Positions 51,601-64,000 of a stretch of DNA of 64,000 nucleotides are shown here, piece after piece (the stretch's first letter is position 1; each line of letters begins with the position of its first letter). The DNA is taken from contig CM042694.1 of assembly GCA_023614405.1 (NCBI GenBank), positions 356,084,010 to 356,148,009 on the forward strand, in the 5' to 3' direction. Source of the stretch: Avena insularis. Lineage: Eukaryota; Streptophyta; Magnoliopsida; Poales; Poaceae. The notes below the pieces were generated by a model. It was not told where the DNA came from, ran no database searches, and worked only from the letters and a program-made list of their open reading frames with translations. Position numbers and translations under genes: made by a program.

Positions 51601-53865
51601 GAGTCATTGCATGTGTGTTCTCTTCAGAGACCACACATGGATCCACCAGTGTCATTACATGTGTGTTCTTTTTACTAACAACAACCAGAGTCATTGAAAT
51701 GTTTGTTGTTTTCACAATCCACCTATGGATCCACCAATGTCATTGCGTGTGTGCTTTTTACTAACAACAACAAAAGTCATTTCATGTGTGTTCTTTTCAC
51801 ATACAAAATATGGATCCACCAGTGTAATTGAAACGTGTGTTCCATTAAGAGACCACACATGGATCCACCAGTTTCATTGCATGTGTGCTTTTTTACTAAC
51901 AACAACCAGAGTCATTTCATGTGTGTTATTTTCACATACCACATATGGATCCACTAGTGTCACTGAAATGTGTGTTCTCTTCAGAGACCACACATGGATC
52001 CACCAGTGTCATTGCATGTGTGTTCTTTTTACTAAGAACAACTGGAGTCATTGCATGTGTATTCTTTTCACATACCACATATGGATCCACCAGTCTCATT
52101 GCATGTGTGCTCTTTTTACTAACAACAACCAGAGTCATTGCATGTGTGTTCTTTTTATTAACAACAACCAGCGTCATTGAAATGTGTGTTCTCTTCAGAG
52201 ACCATGCATGGATCCACCAGTGTCATTGCAAGTGTGTTCTTTTTACTAAGTACAACCAGAGTCATTGCATGTGTGTTATTTTCACATACCACATATGGAT
52301 CCACCAGTGTCATTGCATGTGTTCTTTTTACTAACAACAACCAGAGTCATTGCATGTGTGTTCTTTTCACATACCACATATGGATCCACCAGTGTCATTG
52401 AAATGTGTGTTCTCTCTAGAGACCACACATGGATCCACCAGTGTTAATGCATGTGTGTTCTTGTTACTAACAACAACCACAGTCATTGCATGTGTGATCT
52501 TTTCACATACCACATATGGATCTACCAGTGTCATTGCATGTGTGTTCTTTTTACAATCCACTTATGGATCCACCAGTGTCATTGCATATGTGTTCTTTTT
52601 ACTAACAACAACTAGAGTCATTTCATGACTGTTCTTTTGACATACCACATATGGATCCACAAGTGTCATTGCATGTGTGTTCTTGTTACTAACAACAACC
52701 AGAGTCATTGCATGTGTGTTCTTTTCATACCACATATGAATCCACCAAAGTGTCATTGCATGTGTGTTCTTTTCACAATCCACCTATGGATCCACTAATG
52801 TCATTGCATGTGTGTTCTTTTTACTAACAACAACTGGAGTCATTGCATGTTTGTTCTTTTCACATACCACATATGGATCCACCAGTGTCATTGAAATGTG
52901 TGTTCTTTCAAAGACCACACATGGATCCACCAAAGGTCATTGCATGTGTGTTCTTTTTACTAACAACAAGAGTCATTGCATGAGTGTTCTTTTACTAACA
53001 ACAACTGAGTCATTGCATGTGTGTTCTTTTTCACATACCACATATGGATCCACCGGTGTCATTGCATGTGTGCTCTTTTACTAACAACTAGAGTCATTGC
53101 TTGTGTGTTCTCTTCAGAGACCACACATGGATCCACCAGTGTAAATGCATGTGTGTTCTTATTACTAACAAAAACCACAGTCATTGAAATGTGTTCTCTT
53201 CAAAGACCACACATGGATCCACCAAAGTGTCATTGCATGTGTGTTCTTTTACTAAGTACAACCAGAGTCATTGCATGTGTGTTATTTTCACATACCACAT
53301 ATGGATCCACCAGGTCATTGCATGTGTTCTTTTTACTAACAACAACAGAGTCATTGCATGTGTGTTCTTTTCACATACCACATATGGATCCACCAGTGTC
53401 ATTGAAATGTGTGTTCTCTCCAGAGACCACACATGGATCCACCAGTGTTAATGCATGTGTGTTCTTCTTACTAACAATAACCACAGTCATTGCATGTGTG
53501 TTCTTTTCACATACCACATATGGATCTACCAGTGTCATTGCATGTGTGTTCTTTTTACAATCCACTTATGGATCCACCAGTGTCATTGCATATGTGTTCT
53601 TTTACTAACAACAACTAGATTCATTTCATGACTGTTCTTTTGACATACCACACATGGATCCACCAGTGTTATTGCATGTGTGTTCTTGTTACTAACAACA
53701 ACCAGAGACATTGCATGTGTGTTCTTTTCACATACATAATATGAATCCACCAGTGTCATTGCATGTGTGTTCTTTTCACAATCCATCTATGGATCCACTA
53801 GTGTCATTGCATGTGTGTTCTTTTCACTAACAACAACTCAAATCATTCCATGACTGTTCTTTTCG
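45676..53865 (+). repeat. 7.4-8.2-kb tandem higher-order unit, copy 2
   Basis: Matches copy 3 at offset 7597-7601 from about 48.5 to 51.5 kb. It lacks about 790 bases (copy 1 43690-44480) between 51680 and 51700, bridged exactly between subunits: the copy 1 offset drops from 7989 to 7199. The 39-bp unit run near 45760 has three copies where copy 1 has two. Confidence 0.85.
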
Positions 53866-53875
53866 CATACCACAT

Positions 53876-56800
53876 ATGGATCCACCAGTGTCATTGAAAT
53901 GTGTGTTCTCTTTAGAGACCACACATGGATCCACCAGTGTCATTGCATGTGTGTTCTTTTTACTAACAACAACTAGAGTCATTGCATGTGTGTTCTTTTT
54001 ACTAACAACAACAAGAGGCATTGCATGTGTGTTCTTTTCACATACCACATATGGATCCACCTGTCATTGCATGTGTGCTCTTTTACTAACAACTAGAGTC
54101 ATTGCTTGTGTGTTCTCTTCAGAGACCACACATGGATCCACCAGTATCATTGCATGTTTGTTCTTTTTACTAAAAACAACCAGAGTCATTGAAATGTGTG
54201 TTCTCTTCAGAGACCACACATGGATCCACCAGTGTCATTGCATGTGTGTTCTTTTTACTAACAACAACCAGAGTCATTGCATGTGTGTTCTTTTTACTAA
54301 CAACAACTGGAGTCATTTCATGACTGTTCTTTTCACATACCACATATGGATCCACCAGTGTCATTGAAATGTGTTTTTATTCAGAGACCACACATGGATC
54401 CACCAGTGTCAATGCATTGTGTTCCTTTTACTAACAACAACCAAAGTCATTGCATGTGTGTTCTTTTACTAACAACAATGGAGTCATTGCATGTGTGTTC
54501 TTTTCACATACCACATATGGATCCACCGGTGTCATTGCATGTGTGCTCTTTTACTAACAACTAGAGTCATTGCTTGTGTGTTCTCTTCAGAGACCACACA
54601 TGGATCCACCAAGATCATTGCATGTTTGTTCTTTTACTAAAACAACCAGAGTCATTGAAATGTGTGTTCTTCAGAGACCACACATAGATCCACCAGTGTC
54701 ATTGCATGTGTGTTCTTGTTACTAACAACAACTAGAGTCATTGCATGTGTGTTCTTTTCAGATACCATATATGGATCCACCAGTGTCATTGCATGTGTGT
54801 TCTTTTCACAATCCACCTATGGATCCACCAGCGTTATTGCATGTGTGTTCTTTTTACTAACAACAACTGGAGTCAGTTCATGACTGTTCTTTTCACATAC
54901 CACATATGGATCTACCAGTGTCATTGAAATGTGTGTTCTTTTCAGAGACCACAAATGGATACACCAATGTCATTGCATGTGTGTTATTTTTACTAACAAC
55001 AACTGGAGTCACTGCATGAGTGTTCTTTTCACATATCACATATGGAGACACTAGTGTCATTGCATGTGTGCTCTTTTCACAATCCACCGATGGATCCACC
55101 AGCGTCATTGCATGTGTGCTCTTTTCATAATCCACCTATGGATCCACTAGTGTCATTGCATGTGTGCTCTTTTTACTAACAACAACTAGAGTCATTTCAT
55201 GATTGTTCTTTTCACATACCACCTATGGATCCACTAGTGTCATTGCATGTGTGTTCTTTTTACTAAAAACAACCAGAGTCATTGAAATGTGTGTTCTTCA
55301 GAGACCACACATGGATCCACCAGTGTCATTGCATGTGTTCTTTTTACTAACAACACCTAGAGTCATTGAAATGTGTGTTCTTGTCACATACGACATTTGG
55401 CTCCACCATTGGTATTGTAATGTGTGTTCTTTTCACATACCACCTATGGATCCACCAGTGTCATTGCATGTGTGTTCTTTTTCCTAACAACAACCAGAGT
55501 TATTGCATGTGTGTTCTCTTCAGAGACCACACATGGATCCACCAGTGTCATTGCATGTGTGTTCTTTTTACTAACAATAACCAGAGTCATTGAAATGTGT
55601 GTTCTTCTTCAGACCACACATGGATCCACTATTGTCGTTGCATGTGTGTTCTTTTACGGCACAACCAGAGTCATTTCATGACTGTTCTATTCACATACCA
55701 CATATGGATCCACCAGTGTCATTGCATGTGTTCTTTTTACTAACAACAACCAGAGTCATTTCATGTGTGTTCTTTTCACATACCACATATGGATCCACTA
55801 GAGTCATTGAAATGTGTGTTCTTCTTCAAAGACCACACATGGATCCACCAAAGTGTTATTGCATGTGTGTTCTGTTACTAACAACAACCAGTCATTGCAT
55901 GTGTTCTTTTCACACGCCAGATATCGATCCACCAGTGTCATTGCATGTGTTTCTTTCACAATCCACCTATGGATCCACCAGTGCCATTGCATGTGTGTTC
56001 TTTTTACTAACAACAACTGGAGTCATTTCATGACTGTTCTTTTCACATACCACACATGGAGCCACCAATGTCATTACATGTGTGTTCTTTTTACTAACAA
56101 CAACTGGAGTCATTGCATGTGTGTTCTTTTCACATACCACCTATGGATCCACCATTGTCATTGCATGTGTGTTCTTTTTACTAACAACAACCAGAGTCAT
56201 TGCATGTGTGTTCTCTTCAGAGACCACATATGGATCCACCAGTGTCATTGCATGTGTGTTCTTGTTACTAAGTACAACTAGAGTCATTGCATGTGTGTTC
56301 TTTTCACAATCCACATATGGATCCACCAGGTTCATTGCATTTGTGCTTTTTTACTAACAACAACCAGAGTCATTTCATGTGTGTTATTTTCAGATACCAC
56401 ATATGGATCCACTAGTGTCATTGAAATGTGTGTTCTCTTCAGAGAGCACACATGGATCCACCAGTGTCATTGCATGTGTGTTCTTTTTACTAACAACAAC
56501 TGGAGTCATTGCATGTGTGTTCTTTTCACATACCACATATGGATCCACCAGTGTCATTGCATGTGTGCTCTTTTTACTAACAACAACCCGAGTCAGTGCA
56601 TGTGTGGACTCTTCAGATAACACACATGAATCAACCAGAGTCATTGCATGTATGTTCTTTTTACTAACAACAACAAGAGTCATTGAAATGTGTGTTCTTT
56701 TCACAATCCACCTATGGATCCACCAGTGTCATTGCATGTGTGTTTTTTTTACTAATAACAACCAGAGTCATTGAAATGTGTGTTCTTTTCACATACCACA

Positions 56801-59800
56801 TATGGATCCACCAGTGTCATTGCATGTGTGTTCTTTTCACAATCCACCTATGGATCCACCAGTGTCATTGCATGTGTGTTCTATTTACTAACAACAATTG
56901 GAGTCATTTCATGACTGTTCTTTTGACATACCACATATGCATCCACCAGTCTCATTGTATGTGTGTTTTGTTACTAACAACAACCAGAGTCATTACATGT
57001 GTGTTCTTTTCACATACCACATATGGATCCACCAGTGTCATTGCATGTGTGTTCTTTTCACAATCCACCTATGGATCCACCAGTGTTATTGCATGTGTAT
57101 TCTTTTTACTAACAACAACTGGAGTCATTTCATGACTGTTCTTTTCACATACCACACATGGATCCACCAGTGTCATTGAAATGTGTGTTCTTTTTACTAA
57201 CAACAACCAGTGTCATTGCATGTGTGTTCTCTTCAGAGACCACACATGGATCCACTAGTGTCATTGCATGTGTGTTCTTTTTACTAACAACAACCAGAGT
57301 TATTTCATGTGTGTTCTCTTTAGAAACCACACATGGATCCACTAGTGTCATTGCATGTGTGTTCTTTTTACTAATAACAACAATACTCATTGAAATGTGT
57401 GTTCTCTTTAGAGACCACACATGGATCCAAGTGTCATTGCATGTGTGTTCTTGTTACTAAGTACAACTAGAGTCATTGCATGTGTGTTTTTCACAATCCA
57501 CATATGGATCCACCAGTGTCATTGCATGTGTGCTTTTTTACTAGCAATAACCAGAGTCATTTCATGTGTGTTCTTTTCACATACCACATATGGATCCACC
57601 AGTGTAATTGACATGTGTGTTCCATTCAGAGACCACACATGGATCCACCAATGTCATTGCATGTGTGTTCTTTTTACTAATAACAACTGGAGTCATTGCA
57701 TGTGTGTTCTTTTCACAATCCACATATGGATCCACCAGTGTCATTGCATGTGTGTTCTTTTTTACTAACAACAACTAGAGTCATTTCATGACTGTTCTTT
57801 TCACATACCACATATGGAACCACCAGTGTTATTGAAATGTGTGTTCTTTTTACTAACAACAACCAGAGTCATTGAAATGTGTGTTCTTTTCACATACCAG
57901 ATATGGATCCACAAGTGTCATTGAAATGTGTGTTCTTTTCACATACCACCTATGGATCCACCAGTGTCATTGCATGTGTGTTCTTTTTACTAACAACAAC
58001 CAGAGTTATTGCATGTGTGTTCTCTTCAGAGACCACACATGGATCCACCAGTGTCATTGCATGTGTGTTCTTTTTACTAACAACAACAAGAATCATTGAA
58101 ATGCGTGTTCTCTTCACAGACCACACATGGATGCACCATTGTCATTGCATGTGTGTTCATTTTACTAAGTACAACCAGAGTTATTGCATGTGTGTTCTTT
58201 TCACATACCACATATGGATCCACCAATGTCATTGCATGTGTGCTTTTTTACTAACAACAACCAGAGTCATTTCATGTGTGTTCTTTTCACATACCACATA
58301 TGGATCCACCAGTGTCATTGAAATGTGTGTTCTCTTCAAAGACCACACATGGATCCACCAGTGTTATTGCATGTGTGTTCCTGTTACTAACAACAACCAG
58401 AGTCATTGCATGTGTTTTTTTTTCACACGCCACATATGGATCCACCAGTGTCATTGCATGTGTGTTTCTTTCACAATCCACCTATGGATCCACTAGTGTC
58501 ATTGCATGTGTGTTCTTTTTACTAACAACAACCAGAGTCATTTCATAACTGTTCTTTTCACATACCACATATGGATCCACAGTGTCATTGAAATGTGTGT
58601 TCTCTTCAGAGACCACACATGGATCCACCAGTGTCATTACATGTGTGTTCTTTTTACTAACAACAACCAGAGTCATTGCATGTGTGTTCTTTTCACATAC
58701 CACCTATAGATCCACCGGTGTCATTGCATGTGTGCTCTTTTCACAATCCACTTATGGATCCACCATTGTCATTGCATGTGTGTTCTTTTTACTAACAACA
58801 ACCAGAGTCATTGCATGTGTGTTCTCTTCAGAGACCACACATGGATCCACCAGTGTCATTGCATGTGTGTTCTTGTTACTAAGTACAACCAGAGTCATTG
58901 CATGTGTGTTCTTTTCACAATCCACATATGGATCCACCAGTGTCATTGCATGTGTGCTTTTTTACTAACAACAACCAGAGTCATTTCATGTGTGTTAATT
59001 TGACATACCACAAATGGATCCACCAAAGGTCATAGAAATGTGTGTTCTCTTTAGAGACCACACATGGATCCACCAGTGTCATTGCATGTGTGTTCTTTTT
59101 ACTAACAACAACTGGAGTCATTGCATGTGTGTTGTTTTCACATACCACATATGAATCCACCGGTCTCATTGCATGTGTGCTCTTTTTACTAACAACAACC
59201 AGAGTCATTGCATGTGTGTTCTCTTCAGAGACCACACATGGATCCACCAGTGTCATTACATGTGTGTTCTTTTTACTAACAACAACAAGAGTCATTGAAA
59301 TATGCGTTCTCTTCAGAGACCACACACGGATCCACCAGTGTCATTGCATATGTGTTCTTTTTACTAACAACAACCAGAGTCATTGAAATGTGTGTTCTTT
59401 TCACATACCACATATGGATCTACCAGTGTCATTACATGTGTGTTCTTTTCACAATCCACCTATGGATTCACCAGTGTCATTGCATGTGTGTTCTATTTAC
59501 TAACAACAACTGGAGTCATTTCATGACTGTTCATTTGACATACCACATATGCATCCACCAGTGTTATTGCATTTGTGTTCTTGTTACTAACAACAACCAG
59601 AGTCATTGCATGTTTTTTTTCACATAACACATATGGATCCACCAGTGTCATTGCATTTGTGTTCTTTTCACAATCCACCTATGGATCCACCAGTTTCATT
59701 GCATGTGTGTTCTTTTTACTAACAACAACTGGAGTCATTTCATGACTGTACTTTTCACATACCACATATTAATCCACCAGTGTCATTGAAATGTGTGTTC

Positions 59801-60570
59801 TTTTTACTAACAACAACCAGAGTCATTGCATGTGTGTTCTCTTTAGAGACCACACATGGATCCACCAGTGTCAGTGCATGTGTGTTCTTTTTACTAAGAA
59901 TAACCAAAGTTATTGCATGTGTGTTCTCTTTAGAGACCACACATGGATCCACCAGTGTCATTGCATGTGTGTTCTTTTTACTAACAACAACCAGACTCAT
60001 TGAAATGTGTGTTCTATTCAGAGACCACACATGGATCCACCAGTGTCATTGGATGTGTGTTCTTTTTACTAACAACAACCAGAGTCATTGAAATGTTTGT
60101 TGTTTTCACAATCCACCTATGGATCCACCAATGTCATTGCGTGTGTGCTTTTTTACTAACAACAAAAAAAGTCATTTCATGTGTGTTCTTTTCACATACA
60201 AAATATGGATCCACCAGTGTAATTGAAACGTGTGTTCCATTCAGAGACCACACATGGATCCACCAGTTTCATTGCATGTGTGCTTTTTTACTAACAACAA
60301 CCAGAGTCATTTCATGTGTGTTATTTTCACATACCACATATGGATCCACTAGTGTCATTGAAATGTGTGTTCTCTTCAGAGACCACACATGGATCCACCA
60401 GTGTCATTGCATGTGTGTTCTTTTTACTAACAACAACTGGAGTCATTGCATGTGTATTCTTTTCACATACCACATATGGATCCACCAGTCTCATTGCATG
60501 TGTGCTCTTTTTACTACCAACAACCAGAGTCATTGCATGTGTGTTCTTTTTACTAACAACAACCAGAGTC
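53876..60570 (+). repeat. 7.4-8.2-kb tandem higher-order unit, copy 3 (shorter)
   Basis: Retains the segments missing from copies 1 and 2 (for example 59295-60090 equals copy 1 43702-44498 at offset 15593). Its opening roughly 1-kb duplication is reduced to about 0.5 kb. Beyond about 60570 the order of subunits differs from copies 1 and 2. Confidence 0.8.
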
Positions 60571-61889
60571 ATTGAAATGTGTGTTCTCTTCAGAGACCAC
60601 ACATGGATCCACCAGTGTCATTGCATGTCTGTTCTTTTTACTAACAACAACCAGAGTCATTGAAATGTGTGTTCTTTTCACGTACCACATATGGATCCAC
60701 CAGTGTCATTGCATGTGTGTTGTTTTCACAATCCACCTATGGATCCCTCAGTGTCATTGCATGTGTGTTATTTTTAGTAACAACAACCAGAGTCATTGCA
60801 TGTGTGTTCTTTTCACATACCACATATGGATCCACCAGTGTCACTACATGTGTGTTCTTTTCACAATCCACCTATGGATCCACCAGTGTCATTGCATGTG
60901 TGTTCTTTTCATAGTCCACCTATGGATCCACCAGTGTCATTGCATGTGTGTTCTTTTTACTAACAACAACTAGAGCCATTTCATGACTGTTCTTTTCACA
61001 TACCACATATGGATCCACCGGTGTCATTGAAATGTGTGTTCTCTTCGGAGACCACACATGGATCCGCTAGTGTCATTACATGTGTGTTCTTTTTACTAAC
61101 AACAACTTGAGTCATTAAATGTGTGTTCTTTTCACATAACACATATGGATCCACCGATGTCATTGCATGTGTGCTCTTTTTACTAACAACAACCAGAGTC
61201 ATTGCATGTGTGTTCTCTTCAGAGACCACACATGGATCCACCAGTGTCATTGCATGTGTGTTCTTTTTAGTAACAACAACCAGAGTCATTGCATGTGTGT
61301 TCTTTTCACATGCCTCATATGGATCCACTAGTGTCATTGCATGTGTGCTTTTTTCGTAACAACAACCAGAGTCATTTCATGTGTGTTCTTTTCACATACC
61401 ATATATGGATCCACCAGTGTAATTGAAATGTGTGTTCCATTCAGAGACCACACATGGATCCACCAGTGTCATTGCATGTGTGTTCTTTTTACTAACAACA
61501 ACGGGAGTCATTGCATGTGTGTTCTTTTCATAATCCATATATGGATCCACCAGTGTCATTGCATGTGTGTTCTTTTTTACTAACAACAACTAGAGTCATT
61601 TCATGACTATTCTTTTCACATACCACATATGGATCCACCAGTGTCATTGAAATGTGTGTTATTTTTACTAACGACAACCAGAGTCATTGAAATGTGTGGT
61701 GTGTGTTCTCGTCAGAGACCACACATGGATCCACCAGTGTCATTGCATGTGTGTTCTTTTTACTAACAACAACCAGAGTCATTGAAATGTGTGTTCTTTT
61801 CACATACCATATATGGATCCACCCAGTGTAATTGCATGTGTGTTCTTTTTACTAACAACAACTGGAGCCATTTCATGACTGTTCTTTTC

Positions 61890-63000
61890 ACATACCACAT
61901 ATGGATCCACCAGTGTCATTGAAATGTGTGTTCTCCTCAGAGACCACACATGGATCCACCAGTGTCATTACATGTGTGTTCTTTTTACTAACAACAACTG
62001 GAGTCATTGCATGTGTGTTCTTTTCACATACCACATATGGATCCACCAGTGTCATTGCATGTGTGCTCTTTTCACAATCCACCTATGGATCCACCAGTGT
62101 CATTGCATGTGTGTTCTTTTTACTAACAACAACCAGAGTCATTGCATGTGTGTTCTTTTTACTAACAACCAGAGTCATTGAAATGTGTGTTCTCTTCAGA
62201 GACCACACATGGATCCACCAGTGTCATTGCATGTGTGTTCTTTTCACAATCCACCTATGCATCCACTAGTATCATTGCATGTGTGTTCTTTTTACTAACA
62301 ACAACTAGAGTCATTTTATGACTGTTCTTTTCACATACCACATATGGATCCACAAGTGTCATTGAAATGTGTGTTCTCTTCGGAGACCACACATGGAACC
62401 ACCAGTGTCATTACATGTGTGTTCTTTTTACTAACAACAACTGGAGTCATTAAATGTGTGTTCTTTTCACATACCACATATGGATCCACCGGTGTCATTA
62501 CATGTGTGTTCTCTTCAGAGACCACAGATGGATCCACCAATGTCATTGCATGTGTGTTCTTTTTAGTAACAACAACCAGAGTCATTGAAATGTGTGTTCT
62601 ATTCAGAGACCACACATGGATCCACCAGTGTCATTACATGTGTGTTCTTTTTACTAACAACAACTGGAGTCATTGCATGTGTGTTCTTTTCACATACCAC
62701 ATATGGATCCACCAGTGTCATTGCATGTGTGCTCTTTTCAGAATCCACCTATGGATCCACCAGTGTCATTGCATGTGTGTTCTTTTTACTAACAACAACC
62801 AGAGTCATTGCATGTGTGTTCTTTTTACTAACAACCAGAGTCATTGAAATGTGTGTTCTCTTCAGAGACCACACATGGATCCACCAGTGTCATTGCATGT
62901 GTGTTCTTTTCACAATCCACCTATGCATCCACTAGTATCATTGCATGAGTGTTCTTTTTACTAACAACAACTAGAGTCATTTTATGACTGTTCTTTTCAC
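61890..63000 (+). repeat. Roughly 0.67-kb tandem repeat near the right edge
   Basis: 61924-62340 is repeated at 62590-63006 (offset about 666). It has the same order: a CAGAGACC-type unit, a 39-bp TACTAAC unit, a CACATACC-type, a CACAATCC-type, two successive 39-bp TACTAAC units, then CTATGCATCCACTAGTATC and CATTTTATGACTG. CATTTTATGACTG and CTTCGGAGACC mark a further partial copy boundary at about 63040. Confidence 0.7.
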
Positions 63001-64000
63001 ATACCACATATGGATCCACAAGTGTCATTGAAATGTGTGTTCTCTTCGGAGACCAGACATGGATCCACCAGTGTCATTACATGTGTGTTCTTTTTACTAA
63101 CAACAACTGGAGTCAGTAAATGTGTGTTCTTTTCACATAACACATATGGATCCATCGGTGTCATTGCATGTGTGTTCTCTTCAGAGACCACACATGGATC
63201 CACCACTGTCATTACATGTGTGTTCTTTTTAGTAACAACAACCAGAGTCATTGAAATGTGTGTTCTCTTTAGAGACCACACCTGGATCCACCAGTGTCAT
63301 TGCATGTGTGTTCTTTTTACTAACAACAACTGGAGTCATTGCATGTGTGTCCTTTTCACATACCATATATGAATCCACCAGTGTCATTGCATGTGTTCTC
63401 TTTTTACTAACAACAACCAGAGTCATTGCATGTGTGTTCTCTTAAGAGACCACACATGGATCCACCAGTGTCATTGCATGTGTGTTCTTTTTACTAACAA
63501 CAACTAGAGTCATTGAAATATGTGTTCTCTTCAGAGACCACACATGGATCCACCAGTGTCATTGCATGTGTGTTCTTTTTACTAACAACAACCAGAGTCA
63601 TTGCATGTGTGTTCTTTTCACATGCAACATATGGATCCACCAGTGTCATTGCATGTGTGTTCTTGTCACAATCCACCTATGGATCCACCAGTGTCATTGC
63701 ATGTGCGTTCTTTTTACTAACAACAACTAGAGTCATTTCATGACTGTTCTTTTGACATACCACATATGGATCTACTGGTGTTATAACATGTGTGTTCTTG
63801 TTACTAACAACAACCAGAGTCAATGCATGTGTGTTCTCTTCAGAGACCACACATGGATCCACCAGTGTCATTTCATGTGTGTTCTTTTTAGTAACAACAA
63901 CCAGAGTCATTGAAATGTGTGTTCTCTTCAGAGACCACACATGGATCCACCAGTGTCATTGCATGTGTGTTCTTTTTACTAACAACAACCAGAGTCATTG

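Larger units (their letters stand above)
17935..64000 (+). repeat. Complex satellite array, segment 4 (core, open at right edge)
   Basis: 46 kb of uninterrupted satellite that continues past the window. Subunits are 39 bp (head plus TACTAACAACAACCAGA) or 48/49 bp (head plus one of three tails ending ATGGATCCACCAGT). 39-bp units usually follow one or two 48-bp units, giving 87-bp and 135-bp composite periods. Nearly every 48-bp unit has GGATCC inside the palindrome TGGATCCA; the CACATACC type also has CATATG. Kilobase-scale duplications cover most of 20-60 kb. No transposon, gene or RNA gene was found in this stretch. Open frames of up to 421 codons are periodic artefacts of the unit length. 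Confidence 0.97.

Noticed and set aside
4684..64000. Several hundred open frames of 60-421 codons on both strands within the satellite, with peptides such as VIACVFFSHTTYGSTS or KKNTHAMTLVDP.
   Set aside because: They repeat with the subunits, follow from unit lengths of 39 and 48 bases, appear in several frames at once, and end only where 49-bp or CATTTCATGA units occur. They are not genes.
4684..64000. CRISPR-like appearance: short repeats alternating with different tails.
   Set aside because: The 'spacers' are four recurring tails, not unique sequences. There are no cas genes, and the surroundings are plant nuclear DNA.
17935..64000. TTTTTACTAACAACAACCAG in each 39-bp unit looks like a branch point plus 3' splice site.
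   Set aside because: The branch A would be only about 10 bases from the AG, too short for plant introns. No matching donor pattern is seen.
17935..64000. The satellite as a CENP-B-box or CentO-type centromere repeat.
   Set aside because: No CENP-B-box-like motif and no 155-bp monomer are seen. Centromeric identity is only suggested by the chromovirus-type LTR and remains open.

Overview
The window looks like grass (Poaceae) nuclear DNA from a satellite-rich, probably pericentromeric or heterochromatic region. Evidence: plant-type introns in the left 4 kb; remains of a grass-type GRF zinc-finger/coiled-coil gene; an LTR of a Ty3/gypsy chromovirus-type element carrying the end of a pol reading frame; a long-TIR Mutator-like element; and about 52.9 kb (about 83% of the window) of one complex tandem satellite. 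The species cannot be named from the sequence.

Layout. 1-4683 is a small low-copy island. It holds a decayed GRF zinc-finger/coiled-coil gene on + (245-1094), a decayed coiled-coil exon on - (1298-1662), a clean three-exon gene model on - encoding a 242-residue coiled-coil protein (2137-3315), and an acidic, frame-broken ORF pair on + (3893-4404). From 4684 to the right edge the DNA is satellite, interrupted by three transposons, each with a perfect target-site duplication (TSD): a Mutator-like element (5502-6321, 9-bp TSD), a 4.67-kb probable solo LTR (9672-14342, 5-bp TSD) and a 972-bp solo LTR of a chromovirus-type element (16963-17934, 5-bp TSD). From 17935 to 64000 the array is uninterrupted and runs off the window.

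The satellite is built from a small alphabet of subunits. All share the head GTCATTGCATGTGTGTTC and then carry one of four tails: a 17-base TACTAAC tail giving a 39-bp unit, or three 26-base tails ending in ATGGATCCACCAGT giving 48-bp units. A GAAATG variant of the head adds one base (49 bp). On top of this lie local duplications (39, 135, 219 and 220 bp), a roughly 1-kb duplication, a 2.6-kb tandem duplication, a pair of 7.3-kb near-identical blocks 11.06 kb apart, and three tandem copies of a 7.4-8.2-kb unit.

There is no operon-like cooperation between genes. The many long open frames in the array (up to 421 codons) are a by-product of unit lengths divisible by three and are not annotated as genes. 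The most notable observations are the modular multi-scale satellite, the transposon-bearing left flank beside a transposon-free, recently duplicated core, a 100-bp patch of strongly biased substitutions at about 23.31-23.41 kb, and clusters of small indels that may be consensus errors.
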